This document shows, one piece after another, positions 27,875 to 36,686 of a stretch of DNA of 64,000 nucleotides. Origin of the DNA: Proteus cibi (lineage in GTDB: Bacteria; Pseudomonadota; Gammaproteobacteria; Enterobacterales; Enterobacteriaceae); contig NZ_PENW01000015.1 in NCBI RefSeq assembly GCF_003144405.1, positions 186,001 to 250,000 of the forward strand. The letters are read 5' to 3'. Under the pieces are notes generated by a model. The model did not search any database. It was given only the letters and a program-made list of their open reading frames with translations, and was not told where the DNA came from. Every line of letters begins with the position of its first letter. Positions within the stretch are counted from its first letter, which is position 1. The position numbers were made by a program, and so were the translations under genes.

Positions 27875-28306
27875 ATGTCAAAGCTTCGCTTATCTTACCC
27901 AAAACTCAGCTCTAAAGCTTATGCCGGTTTAATTCAATGTAAAACTGCACTAGAAGAGAGTTCACTGGATATCACGTTGATTGAGCTTGTTTATTTAAGA
28001 GTTTCTCAAATTAATGGCTGTGCTTTTTGTTTAGAAATGCACAATAATTCCTTGCGTAATCATGATATTGCTCAAAATAAGTTAGATGCACTAAATGGTT
28101 GGCAAGTGAGTGAGCGTTTTACTGATAAAGAACGAGCTGCATTACTATGGGCGGAGTCAGTCAGTAACATTTCAGCGAAAAGCACAGATGATAATATTTA
28201 TCAGCAGGTTAAAGCATATTTTACAGACACAGAAATGAGTGACCTGACATTGGCAATTGGATTAATGAATGCTTTTAATCGTATTGCGGTGAGTTTGCGT
28301 CAGTAA
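27875..28306 (+). CDS. Carboxymuconolactone decarboxylase / AhpD-like protein
   Basis: 143 residues from the ATG at 27875, chosen because GGAGAGGA lies just upstream; a GTG at 27857 would add six residues. It has the AhpD-type redox motif: Glu37, then GCAFCLEMH with Cys49, Cys52 and His56. Such proteins reduce peroxide or act with alkyl hydroperoxide reductases; the exact partner is unknown. Blocks KERAALLWAESVS and LTLAIGLMNAFNRIAVSLR are typical of this subfamily. A LexA box sits on its promoter, so it may belong to the SOS response. Confidence 0.88.
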   Translation: MSKLRLSYPKLSSKAYAGLIQCKTALEESSLDITLIELVYLRVSQINGCAFCLEMHNNSLRNHDIAQNKLDALNGWQVSERFTDKERAALLWAESVSNISAKSTDDNIYQQVKAYFTDTEMSDLTLAIGLMNAFNRIAVSLRQ

Positions 28307-28350
28307 TGAATATTATTAACGCAAATTATATGATCCAAATAATGCTTAAG

Positions 28351-28374
28351 AAAAAAGCGCTGATTAAGCGCTTT
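28351..28374 (-). terminator. Terminator of the small membrane-protein gene
   Basis: AAAGCGCT (28354-28361) pairs with AGCGCTTT (28367-28374); As at 28351-28356 give a T run on the minus strand. Confidence 0.8.
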
Positions 28375-28394
28375 GATTTCGTTTGTGTAATTTT

Positions 28395-28592
28395 TTACCA
28401 GAGATATTGCATGAAGGGTAAATAAGCAAAAATTAAGGCAATGAGTATAAATAAGATACGAAATAATGTTTTTTGTGTTTTTATTGTGGCATAGAGCATG
28501 ACGATAATAATCGCTACGCAAATATACCAATAAAATGCACCAAAGAAAGCTAAGGTAAAAATAGTATCAATAATAAAGTGGCTTTTACCCAT
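28395..28592 (-). CDS. Small inner-membrane protein, 65 residues
   Basis: Three hydrophobic stretches span most of the protein (IIDTIFTLAFFGAFYWYICV, then IIIVMLYAT, then LFRILFILIALIFAYLPFMQ). A GAGAG site precedes the ATG and a good terminator follows 20 bases after the stop, supporting expression. I do not recognise the family. The longer overlapping frame at 28300-28530 is rejected. Confidence 0.6.
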   Translation of the reverse strand: MGKSHFIIDTIFTLAFFGAFYWYICVAIIIVMLYATIKTQKTLFRILFILIALIFAYLPFMQYLW

Positions 28593-28610
28593 TTTATTGC
28601 TCTCTGGAGT

Positions 28611-28642
28611 AAAAAATCACCTGCTAAAATATAAGCAGGTGA
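28611..28642 (-). terminator. yciU terminator
   Basis: TCACCTGCT (28617-28625) pairs with AGCAGGTGA (28634-28642), with six Ts on the minus strand. Confidence 0.88.
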
Positions 28643-28654
28643 AGATAAACGTAA

Positions 28655-28978
28655 TTATGATTTCCAAATAATATGGAACATGGGCTGTAATGGATCTCGA
28701 CTAATTAGGACTCGACCAAAAATATCATCAATATCGGAATCATCGTCTGGAGCAAGACCAATAATGACTTCGCTAAAACGGGCTGATGTGACAGGCATAC
28801 CAACAATAAATTGCCAATCGTTACCTAATGGAACCACTTCAGCTGCGCCTCGTTCTTCAAATTGCAGGTTAAATAATAATTGGTCTGCAACATCTAAATT
28901 ATCCGCTGCTTGGGCTAAAAATAGATCATAAGCTTGTTCTAAAGCGTCGTCTTCACTGATTAAGGTTGGTTCATTCAT
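28655..28978 (-). CDS. yciU: YciU, UPF0263/DUF440 family
   Basis: 107-residue acidic protein. Conserved blocks TLEQAYDIFLE-like ALEQAYDLFLAQAADNLD, LLFNLQFEERGAAE and FHIIWKS match E. coli YciU. The Haemophilus relative HI1450 is an acidic dsDNA-mimic fold. It lies 115 bases after cls on the same strand, as in E. coli, so it may be co-transcribed. Confidence 0.93.
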   Translation of the reverse strand: MNEPTLISEDDALEQAYDLFLAQAADNLDVADQLLFNLQFEERGAAEVVPLGNDWQFIVGMPVTSARFSEVIIGLAPDDDSDIDDIFGRVLISRDPLQPMFHIIWKS

Positions 28979-29093
28979 GGTAATGCCTGTCTATTGTTCC
29001 AATAATTATCGCGCTATTTTTATCGTATTTTGACTAATGTAGCACAGTTATCTGTTGCTAGTTCTTAGCAGCCTATTGATTATAACATTTCTG

Positions 29094-30554
29094 TTATAAC
29101 AGAGGGCTAAAGAAATAGCAGATACGTTCTAATACACGATTTAAGAATGGTCGTTTTTCCCATTCATCTATGGTTAATTCTGTCGAGCGGGCAATATAAT
29201 CATATTGAACAATACTTAAATCACTTCCAAAACCTTCATCATCAATGACAACTGTAATTTCAAAGTTTAACCATAAGCTACGCATATCAAGGTTAACTGA
29301 ACCTACCATACTGAGTTGTCCATCAACCATCACGCTTTTGGTATGCAATAAACCATCTTCAAATTGGAATATTTTTACACCTGATTCGAGCATTTCTGTG
29401 AAGAATGAACGGCTTGCCCAACGTACAAGGAAAGAGTCATTACTGCGAGGAACAATAATACTCACATTAACACCTCGCATTGCAGCTGTTGATATTGCAT
29501 GAGCAAGATCATCGCTAGGTACAAAATAAGGTGTTGTCAGTACCAATTCTTTTCTTGCAGAGTAAATGGCTGTAATAAGTGATTGCTGAATTAGCTCATC
29601 AGGAAATCCGGGACCAGAGGCGATGACTTGTGTTGTATGACCGCTTTCTTGCTCACAAGGCATAATATTATCATCAGGAGGAGGGGGTAAATGACGCTCA
29701 CCTGTTTCCATCTCCCAGTCAAAGGCATAAATCATACCTAATGTAGTAGAAACGGGACCTTCCATTCTTACCATAATATCAATCCATTGACCTACACCGG
29801 AATCTTGTTTGAAATAACGGGGATCAACCATATTCATACTGCCTGTGTAGGAAATATAATTGTCGATTAATACGATTTTTCGATGTTGACGCAAATCCAT
29901 GCGGCGTAAGAAGAAACGGAATAAATTAACATGCAGTGATTCAACAAATTCAATACCCGCGGCTCTCATTACATCAGGACCATGAGTACGGAAGAAATTC
30001 CAACTACCAGCGGAGTCAACCATAACTCGGCATTTTACACCACGTTTAGCGGCTCTGATTAAAGCGTCGGTGACTTCATCGACTAATCCACCTGACTGCC
30101 AAATATAGAAGACCATTTCAATGTTATCACGAGCGTTATTAATATCGCGAGTAATTGAATTTAGCGAATCTTCGCAGGTGGTTAAAAGTTCAATTTTGTT
30201 ACCTTTAACACCTTTAATACCTTGGCGTTTAGAGGTTAGTTGGAAAAGTGGTGTTGCAATATCGCTCGTACTTGTCGCAAAGATATGCTTACATTTTCTC
30301 AAGTCTTCAAGCCACGCAACAACAGAAGGCCACATCTGCTTAGCATGTTCAACGCGTCGTTTTCCTAGGTGTAATTCGCCAAAAGCAAAATACGCAATAA
30401 CACCGACTAATGGCAGAATATAGATGATTAATAACCATGTCATTGTTGATGTAACAGGTCGTCGATGCATTAGGACACGAAATGTGACCCCTGCAATTAA
30501 TAGCCAATAGAAGAAAAAGGTTAGCCAACTTAATACAGTATAAAATGTTGTCAT
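29094..30554 (-). CDS. cls: Cardiolipin synthase A
   Basis: Joins two phosphatidylglycerol molecules to make cardiolipin and glycerol at the inner membrane. From the ATG at 30554 it has 486 residues, the E. coli ClsA length. Two N-terminal membrane helices (about 5-27 and 38-58) precede two phospholipase-D domains with HKD motifs: His224-Arg-Lys226...Asp231 and His404-Thr-Lys406...Asp411. The upstream in-frame extension to 30605 is not needed. Confidence 0.97.
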   Translation of the reverse strand: MTTFYTVLSWLTFFFYWLLIAGVTFRVLMHRRPVTSTMTWLLIIYILPLVGVIAYFAFGELHLGKRRVEHAKQMWPSVVAWLEDLRKCKHIFATSTSDIATPLFQLTSKRQGIKGVKGNKIELLTTCEDSLNSITRDINNARDNIEMVFYIWQSGGLVDEVTDALIRAAKRGVKCRVMVDSAGSWNFFRTHGPDVMRAAGIEFVESLHVNLFRFFLRRMDLRQHRKIVLIDNYISYTGSMNMVDPRYFKQDSGVGQWIDIMVRMEGPVSTTLGMIYAFDWEMETGERHLPPPPDDNIMPCEQESGHTTQVIASGPGFPDELIQQSLITAIYSARKELVLTTPYFVPSDDLAHAISTAAMRGVNVSIIVPRSNDSFLVRWASRSFFTEMLESGVKIFQFEDGLLHTKSVMVDGQLSMVGSVNLDMRSLWLNFEITVVIDDEGFGSDLSIVQYDYIARSTELTIDEWEKRPFLNRVLERICYFFSPLL

Positions 30555-30859
30555 AGTAGCGCTATTTTCCGTTGAAAATGAATTGCATGGATTCGCTAAA
30601 GGCAATTTACTAAAAATAGTTCATTATTTTTGTTATTTGCCGAATGGTGTTATTAAATCAGGATTATTATCTCTGTCAAATCTCTTTCTTAAAAGATAAG
30701 CATCAAATAAGCAATAAGATACAACTCTTTATTTATTTTTTCTTTGTGAGAAATGCTCAAATAACGGATGAAATTCGAGCAAATCATAAATCACCCCTTG
30801 GATCACAAAATGAACGTCCTATAATAGTCTACTTATTCGAAAAAATAGGTGCTGATAGC

Positions 30860-31042
30860 ATGAGACACAGTAGGACTGAAGTAGCTCGTTGGCGGATGAT
30901 GAGACAAGCTATACGTAAACGACGTCGATGGTTAGAAGGGCAATCTCGTCGTAATTTCCGAATTTATAAATTGCGTAAACTTGATACTTCTAGAAAACAT
31001 AGAGCACTTTTATTTGTACAACACATAGAATGGAACTCATAA
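30860..31042 (+). CDS. yciY: YciY family small basic protein
   Basis: 60 residues, starting MRHSRTEVARWRMMRQ and continuing RRRWLEGQSRRNFRI, which matches E. coli YciY (57 aa, MKRSRTEVGRWRMQRQ). Very rich in Arg and Lys; function unknown. The long in-frame extension to 30644 is not part of it. Position next to cls is as in E. coli. Confidence 0.9.
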   Translation: MRHSRTEVARWRMMRQAIRKRRRWLEGQSRRNFRIYKLRKLDTSRKHRALLFVQHIEWNS

Positions 31043-31093
31043 TTTCACTTTTAAACAGTTAATATCAATCATTTTGCTAAACCTTATTGAATA

Positions 31094-31112
31094 TGATTGC
31101 TATTTGCATTTA
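31094..31112 (+). promoter_or_regulatory. Fur-controlled tonB promoter region
   Basis: TGATTGCTATTTGCATTTA is nearly identical to the sequence I recall upstream of E. coli tonB, which includes its Fur site. It is about 45 bases upstream of the tonB start. Confidence 0.65.
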
Positions 31113-31154
31113 AACTAGGGGCATATTTTTTCTTTAGGTGAAATAAGATCAGTT

Positions 31155-31868
31155 ATGCGTTGGAAGCTTTGGGTACTCATATCACTTTGTCTACATGCCT
31201 CACTTGTTGCGGCGGCGATGTTATATGTTGTAGAAGATAAGCCAGTTACACCTGAGCCTATCTCTATACAGATGTTGGCATTTGCAGCAGATGAGCCTGC
31301 AGGCGAACCAGAGCCTGTGGTTGAAGAAGTCACGCCTCCAGAACCCGAGCCTGTGGTTGAGCCTGAACCTGAGCCAGAACCTATTCCTGATGTAAAACCT
31401 ATTATCGAAAAACCAATAGAGAAAAAACCAGAACCAAAACCGAAACCGAAGCCAAAACCTGTGGACAAACCGAAACCGCCTGTTGAACGACCACAACCTT
31501 TAGTGGTTAATAAAGGTCATGATCTCAAAAATCTTAACCCAACGGCAAAGCCCAGTGATAAAGGCGATGAAAAACCGGTTGCGGTGGCAAGCAGTGGTGA
31601 AGGCAAAGTTCCTAATGTAGTGCGCCAAGGTTTACCTGAATACCCTTCGCGAGCAAAAGCAGTGGGAATTGAAGGGTCTATAAAAGTACGTTTTGATGTT
31701 GATGCTGATGGGCGAGTCGACAATGTAGAAGTGATTTCTGCTGATCCCAAAAATGTGTTTGAACGTGAAGTAAAAAGAGCCATGCGCCAGTGGCGTTATG
31801 AAAAAATTCCTTATAAAGGAAAAGTGGTTGTTATTGAGTTCAAAATGACAGGAATATCAACAAGCTAA
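31155..31868 (+). CDS. tonB: TonB energy-transduction protein
   Basis: Couples the proton-motive force (via ExbB/ExbD) to outer-membrane siderophore, heme and B12 receptors. 237 residues. The N-terminal anchor (about 4-26) carries the Ser10-x3-His14 signature. A long proline-rich spacer follows, with Glu-Pro repeats (about 51-77) and Lys-Pro repeats (about 88-112), then the C-terminal domain from about 150 with LPEYPSRAKAVGIEGSIKVRF and AMRQWRYEKIPYKG. The Fur-type promoter suggests iron repression. Terminator follows. Confidence 0.97.
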   Translation: MRWKLWVLISLCLHASLVAAAMLYVVEDKPVTPEPISIQMLAFAADEPAGEPEPVVEEVTPPEPEPVVEPEPEPEPIPDVKPIIEKPIEKKPEPKPKPKPKPVDKPKPPVERPQPLVVNKGHDLKNLNPTAKPSDKGDEKPVAVASSGEGKVPNVVRQGLPEYPSRAKAVGIEGSIKVRFDVDADGRVDNVEVISADPKNVFEREVKRAMRQWRYEKIPYKGKVVVIEFKMTGISTS

Positions 31869-31924
31869 CATCGATAAAGTTCAATGGCTAAATAAAGCAA
31901 TATCACTATTTGATACCAGATAAA

Positions 31925-31952
31925 TAAAAGGCACTTTAATTAGTGCCTTTTT
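31925..31952 (+). terminator. tonB terminator
   Basis: AAAGGCACT (31927-31935) pairs with AGTGCCTTT (31942-31950), followed by Ts; it can also serve the convergent yciA. Confidence 0.85.
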
Positions 31953-32012
31953 AGTCTTTCAATTTTAATGTTTTCACGTTATTCGTCGTAATCGCATTGT
32001 CGTAATGGTGTT

Positions 32013-32444
32013 TTATTCCATGGTACTTGTTAGCGTGAAGTGAGCTTTACCTTCAGGTAAACGACGAGCTGAGTTGTTCTCATCAACGGCAACGTAGGTA
32101 AACACCGCTTCTGTTGCACGATAGCGTTGTCCGACAGGTTCTGTGGCGACTTTCTTAACCCAAACTTCAATATTAACAGTAATTGATGAGTTACCTGTTT
32201 TTAAGCATCGTGCATAGCAACAAACGACATCGCCAACAGCAACAGGTTTAAGAAAGGTAATGCCTGTTACGCTTACAGTAACGACACGACCTAACGCAAT
32301 TTCTTTTGCTAAAATTGCACCACCGATGTCCATTTGAGACATTAACCAGCCACCGAAAATATCACCATTGGCGTTAGTATCAGCAGGCATGGCAAGGGTG
32401 CGTAAAACGAGCTCACCATTAGGCAAAGATTGTTGTTCAGTCAT
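32013..32444 (-). CDS. yciA: Acyl-CoA thioester hydrolase YciA
   Basis: Hot-dog-fold thioesterase with broad acyl-CoA substrates, 143 residues from the ATG at 32444. Conserved blocks LVLRTLAMPADTNANGDIFG and GWLMSQMDIGGAILAKEIA contain the active-site Asn/Asp region, followed by VAVGDVVCCYARC and NIEVWVKKV, all as in E. coli YciA. The tail after VAVDENN is longer than in E. coli. The upstream TTG at 32480 is unlikely; neither start has a strong ribosome binding site. Confidence 0.94.
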   Translation of the reverse strand: MTEQQSLPNGELVLRTLAMPADTNANGDIFGGWLMSQMDIGGAILAKEIALGRVVTVSVTGITFLKPVAVGDVVCCYARCLKTGNSSITVNIEVWVKKVATEPVGQRYRATEAVFTYVAVDENNSARRLPEGKAHFTLTSTME

Positions 32445-32572
32445 GAGGAATAATGTATCTGTATAGAATGTTGAAACCAAGGAGATATTTACTCGTCATA
32501 CTTCAAGCCGTAGCGTGATTGGTTACATCTTGAATTATTTAGAGCACATATCTCCCAATAAAATAAAAATGA

Positions 32573-33226
32573 TTATTCAGATTTTGAATGAGCATCGTGT
32601 GATGCTGGTTTAGATGCTTGTTTTGTCATAGCATCTGATAATTCGTGTTCACTATTTTCTGTCGTTTTATCTTCAGATTGTTCTTCGGGTAAACGGTTAT
32701 TCCAGATATAAACCACACTAGCGATAGTAAAGATAAAGGTTAAAATAGTTAAGCCAAAGACTTTAAAATTAACCCAAGTCTCTTCCGCTAAAGAAAATGC
32801 CACATAAATATTACCAAGAGCACAAGCAAAAAAGAAAATCACCCATGCAATATTGAGTTTCTTCCAGTTAGCGGGTGGCATTGCAAGCTCTTTGCCTAAC
32901 ATTCTTTCCATTAAGGTTTTTGGCGTAAATAACTGCATACCAATTAAAACGATGGCAAAAATGGCATAAATAGCGGTTACTTTCCATTTAATAAAATCAG
33001 CAGAACGGAAGAAGATGGTTAACGAGCCAAAAATAGTGACCACGATAGCGGTAATGAGTGGCGCTTTCTCAACTTTATGGAAAATAAGCCATGTCAAGCC
33101 AACAGAGATCCACGTCGCGATAATTAATGCACCTGAAGCATAGAAGATATCTTGCCATTTATAGAAGATAAAAAACACTAATAGTGGAGCAAAATCAATT
33201 AATTGCTTAAGCCAGCCATTTTTCAT
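32573..33226 (-). CDS. yciB: Inner-membrane septation protein YciB (IspZ/IspA)
   Basis: Five-helix membrane protein tied to cell-envelope synthesis, elongasome/divisome contacts and membrane potential. The core of about 180 residues matches E. coli YciB, with KLNIAWVIFFFACALGNIYVAF and NFKVFGLTILTFIFTI. After that there is an extra charged tail of about 37 residues (from PEEQSEDKTTENSEH to DAHSKSE) that E. coli lacks. Gene order with yciA is conserved, but a SulP gene now separates it from yciC. Confidence 0.93.
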   Translation of the reverse strand: MKNGWLKQLIDFAPLLVFFIFYKWQDIFYASGALIIATWISVGLTWLIFHKVEKAPLITAIVVTIFGSLTIFFRSADFIKWKVTAIYAIFAIVLIGMQLFTPKTLMERMLGKELAMPPANWKKLNIAWVIFFFACALGNIYVAFSLAEETWVNFKVFGLTILTFIFTIASVVYIWNNRLPEEQSEDKTTENSEHELSDAMTKQASKPASHDAHSKSE

Positions 33227-33534
33227 AACAGATAGGAACCTATGGTAATTAAATTCATAAACTTGGCTATTCTAATGCAAAGCGACAGAAAATGGGTAAA
33301 CAATTGCATATCTTTAATGACAGAGTGTTAATTTATACAAAAAACGCGAATTTTATCTGAAATAACGCAATGAAAAATCAACATAATTGCATTTAGGCGG
33401 AATTAAAATTAAAGCATGAGTTATGAAAGAGGATTTAAATATTACTCTAGTATATGATTCAGTAACTCATCAACATTATTGCCACTTTTTGATGAATGCA
33501 TAAATAAAAAAGTATTTCTGATAAGAGGAAATCA
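33227..33534. other. 308-base divergent promoter region
   Basis: Lies between yciB and the SulP gene, which point away from each other. AT-rich; no ORF, hairpin or operator that I can name. An AGAGGA site just precedes the SulP start. Confidence 0.5.
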
Positions 33535-35355
33535 ATGAACGGAAAAAGAATAATAAAATGGATGCCAGGATTGGGCTTATTGTTTAATTATAAGCGTGAT
33601 TACTTTGGCTATGACTTAAAAGCAGGGCTTTCTGTTGCTGCCGTTGCATTGCCAGTCGCAATTGCTTATACCGAATTATTAGGAATTAACGCGATTGTTG
33701 GGTTATATGCCTGTATTTTTCCGATGATTATTTATGCGTTATTTGGCACATCGCGTCAGTTAATTACAGGACCTGATGCCGCAACGTGTGCTGTTATTGC
33801 CGCTGTTGTTATTCCATTATCTGCCGGTGATGAAAATACACGATGGCAACTTGCCATTATCATGACGGCAATGACGGGATTTTGGTGTATTTTAGCCAGC
33901 CATTTTCGGTTAGGGGCTTTTACTGATTTTCTGTCTCGTCCTATTTTACAAGGGCTTTTAAATGGTGTCGCGATCACCATTATGGTTGGGCAAATTAGCA
34001 AAATATTTGGTTTTGATACCTCGCCCGATCACTTAATTGAAAAACTTATTGAAGTTCCGTTTCGATTAATGGATGCACATTTACCTACGGTATTGATGTC
34101 CGCAGTAACACTCGCCTTGTTATTGGGGATCCGCTATTTTCGTAGTCGATGGCCAGCACCCTTAATTGCCATGGTTGTGATGACTTATCTTAGTTGGCAA
34201 TTTGATTTAGCAAGTTATGGCATTGCTATTGTGAATAAAGAGGCAGGAAATGTTGACCTATTTCTACCCGTAGTCTCGATGAGCGGATTTCATCCCGGCG
34301 TATTACGAGAATTATTGGTTCCATCTATAAACTTGGCTGTCATTAGCTTTGTGAGTTTTATGATGACGGCACGCAGTTTTGCCAGCAAAAATGGTTATGA
34401 TGTCGATGCAGACCAAGAATTAAAAGCATTAGGTATTGCCAATATTGCAGCAGCACTTTCACAAGGATTTGCGGTAAGTGCAGCAAGCAGTCGTACTGCA
34501 GTCAATGATTCTGTCGGTGGTAAAACGCAGTTAGTTTCTATTATTGCGGCATTGGTGATTTTGCTTGTGTTGTTATTTATGACCGATTTTCTCGCCTATA
34601 TTCCATTATCTTCATTAGGCATAGTATTGATTGTTTCTTCATGGTCATTGCTGAGTATTCGTCATATTTGGTCTTATCGTAAACGTAATAAACAAGCATT
34701 TACATTGGCATCTTTTACATTATTAGCCGTGTTATTGGCTGGGCTAATTAACGGTATCGGCTTTGCGGTTTTATTAGGTTTGCTACAGTTTTTACGTATT
34801 GTTTTTCGTCCAAGCGACCAATTATTGGGTGTTGATGAACAAGGTATGGTTCACTCAATGAATAAGGATAATGGTATTGAGCCGATTGAAGGCTTAATGA
34901 TGTACCGTTTTAATTCACCATTGACTTATTTTAATGTGGGTTACTTTAAAAAACGGGTACTTCAACTTGTTGATAGTGCACCTCAACGTCCAGCATGGTT
35001 AGCTGTGGATGCGGCTGTAAGCTTTACCTATGACGATGTTAGCGTATTTGCTGCGATTGATGAACTAATACGCGAGTTACGAATAAAGGGCGTTAAATTG
35101 GTTTTAGCGGGGCGCAGAACAGAGTTAAATCGTTGGATTGAACGTAACAGAATCTCGCTCAATGAAGATGACTTGATTATTGCGCCAGATCTTTATTTTG
35201 TGATCCGACTGTATCAAAGTCGACAGCAAATTAAAGAGAAGCAAAAAGAGGCAAGAAAAGAGGCATTAAAACAAGAAGCTGAAAGCCAAAAAGTAGGGCG
35301 TAATGAAGTCCCGATACAAGACGTGCCGATAGAGAGCCACAGATCGACATCTTAA
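33535..35355 (+). CDS. SulP-family anion transporter with STAS domain
   Basis: 606 residues. About ten to twelve membrane helices (residues 20-430), including the family signature region VALPVAIAYTELLGINAIVGLYA and GLLNGVAITIMVGQ, then a C-terminal STAS domain (about 445-560) with AWLAVDAAVSFTYDDVSVFAAIDEL. A charged Lys/Glu-rich tail follows. Members carry sulfate, bicarbonate or dicarboxylates; the substrate here cannot be told from sequence. It interrupts the yciB-yciC-ompW order familiar from E. coli. Confidence 0.9.
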   Translation: MNGKRIIKWMPGLGLLFNYKRDYFGYDLKAGLSVAAVALPVAIAYTELLGINAIVGLYACIFPMIIYALFGTSRQLITGPDAATCAVIAAVVIPLSAGDENTRWQLAIIMTAMTGFWCILASHFRLGAFTDFLSRPILQGLLNGVAITIMVGQISKIFGFDTSPDHLIEKLIEVPFRLMDAHLPTVLMSAVTLALLLGIRYFRSRWPAPLIAMVVMTYLSWQFDLASYGIAIVNKEAGNVDLFLPVVSMSGFHPGVLRELLVPSINLAVISFVSFMMTARSFASKNGYDVDADQELKALGIANIAAALSQGFAVSAASSRTAVNDSVGGKTQLVSIIAALVILLVLLFMTDFLAYIPLSSLGIVLIVSSWSLLSIRHIWSYRKRNKQAFTLASFTLLAVLLAGLINGIGFAVLLGLLQFLRIVFRPSDQLLGVDEQGMVHSMNKDNGIEPIEGLMMYRFNSPLTYFNVGYFKKRVLQLVDSAPQRPAWLAVDAAVSFTYDDVSVFAAIDELIRELRIKGVKLVLAGRRTELNRWIERNRISLNEDDLIIAPDLYFVIRLYQSRQQIKEKQKEARKEALKQEAESQKVGRNEVPIQDVPIESHRSTS

Positions 35356-35397
35356 GCATTCCCGCTAAGTTTTATGAATGGTGTGATACATAAAAAG

Positions 35398-35442
35398 TAA
35401 AATCCCGTGATAAGTGGTTAGCTTATACACGGGATTTTTTAT
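35398..35442. terminator. Bidirectional terminator between the SulP gene and yciC
   Basis: AAATCCCGTG (35400-35409) pairs with CACGGGATTT (35428-35437), with Ts on the right and As on the left. It serves the two convergent genes. Confidence 0.88.
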
Positions 35443-35479
35443 TGGTAAATTTTGTAAGTCGCTATGTGCTTTTAATAAA

Positions 35480-36253
35480 TTAGCGCGTTTGTTGTGTTGT
35501 GTATTTGTTCTCAACCAACATAAACAAACGGAACAGATAAATAATTATCCAAGCCGAAGCCATATTTTTCAGAAAATAGAATAAGAAATTATGGATAAGA
35601 TCAGGTAGTTGAATGGTAAGATTACTCACAAAGCCAATACCAAACTGCAATAAGATCCAAATACCTAAAGCAGGGATCAGTGAGCCAGATTCACTAAACC
35701 CAATTTTCCAACCTAAACGAATTGCACTTCCCATATTTTGTTGGCGAACTAAAACAACCGGCGCTAATGCAAAACCAATGAGCAAAATGATGCCAGGAAT
35801 AATCATCACCATAAAACCTGCGCTAATTAAAATAGAGCACAGAACAATTAATAAAAACATTTTTGGTAAGCGAGGTAAACACGCGGTAAATGTTTGTCCT
35901 AGAGTCACATTGTGACCCGCCGAGATTGCCATGGCGAACATCAATAAGGTTAGTACCAAGATGCTTTGCTGTAATGTTTCAAATGCATACAGTGATAACA
36001 CTTTTTTGGCTATACCCACGACACTGTTTGACATTGCCTCTAACTCAGCAGGCGAAGCAGAAGAAAGCTGTGTATTTTTAAAATTAGCCACAAACTCAAT
36101 CATTAATTGGTATTCTTGAGGATTAGGACCAATGAAGACATGCACTATCGCTAAAATAACAGCAAGGATAGCGGAAAGGGTAACAATGCTACCTCGTTCA
36201 TTCTTATAAAAATTCAGACTGTCTCGGTAGATTGTGCGTGCCGTGGTAGGCAT
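35480..36253 (-). CDS. yciC: YciC family (UPF0259) inner-membrane protein
   Basis: 257 residues with about six membrane helices. Start MPTTARTIYRDSLNFYKNE, the central LPRLPKMFLLIVLCSILISAG, IPGIILLIGFALAPVVLV and the C-terminal IIYLFRLFMLVE fit E. coli YciC. Role unknown; in E. coli it neighbours yciB. Moderately diverged in its second quarter. Confidence 0.88.
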   Translation of the reverse strand: MPTTARTIYRDSLNFYKNERGSIVTLSAILAVILAIVHVFIGPNPQEYQLMIEFVANFKNTQLSSASPAELEAMSNSVVGIAKKVLSLYAFETLQQSILVLTLLMFAMAISAGHNVTLGQTFTACLPRLPKMFLLIVLCSILISAGFMVMIIPGIILLIGFALAPVVLVRQQNMGSAIRLGWKIGFSESGSLIPALGIWILLQFGIGFVSNLTIQLPDLIHNFLFYFLKNMASAWIIIYLFRLFMLVENKYTTQQTR

Positions 36254-36686
36254 GAAACTGCTCCTATAAAAATAGACTGTGTCAATGCGCGCTATTGTAC
36301 CTTCAACAACAACAAAAAGGGATATTTTCTCTTACTTCTCTTATTTGGTTTTTTTCTTGATGTTAATAATCAAAATATCCGCGTAATTTAAATTTAATTA
36401 AACATTGGATTAACATAAAGATAACTTTATTTTTAAGTGTGTCTTTTAAGGATGTTTTTTATTCAAAAAATAGCAATAACTATAAATTTAATTATAAGAA
36501 AAAATTGTATTAATGGGTAATTTGATATGGATCAATTATAAATAATCGTATTGATAAATAATAAAAAGAGAAATAACACTTTCTGCAAAAATAATTCCAA
36601 AGTTGTGATCGGTATTAGATCATAATTATCAATAAATGGTTATATTTTTAGCGGAGATTTTACTTATTACAGGAATGGGTTAAATA
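36254..36686. other. 433-base regulatory region upstream of ompW
   Basis: No ORF. Contains a perfect FNR box at 36522-36535 and an imperfect dyad TTGTGATC-N7-GATCATAA at 36603-36625 (one mismatch between arms). The rest is AT-rich. Confidence 0.6.
36522..36535 (+). promoter_or_regulatory. FNR box upstream of ompW
   Basis: TTGATATGGATCAA matches TTGATNNNNATCAA exactly. It is 150 bases upstream of the ompW start; ompW is under FNR control in E. coli. Confidence 0.75.

Noticed and set aside
28300-28530. 76-codon minus-strand ORF overlapping the small membrane-protein gene
   Set aside because: It runs through that gene's terminator, and its translation has no membrane or domain logic; the 65-residue frame has a ribosome binding site and a terminator.
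29086-29102. CTGTTATAACAG near the end of cls as a LexA site
   Set aside because: Spacing between CTGT and ACAG is four bases, not eight, and it lies downstream of a gene, not at a promoter.
30644-30859. Long N-terminal extension of yciY
   Set aside because: In-frame but unlike the family; the known YciY N terminus aligns with the ATG at 30860.
31115-31496. Gly/Ser-rich and Phe/Arg-rich minus-strand ORFs inside tonB
   Set aside because: Mirror images of the Pro-Glu and Pro-Lys repeats of tonB on the other strand; no independent support.
36603-36625. CRP site upstream of ompW
   Set aside because: TGTGA is present, but the second half is 11 bases away instead of 6, so it does not fit CRP.
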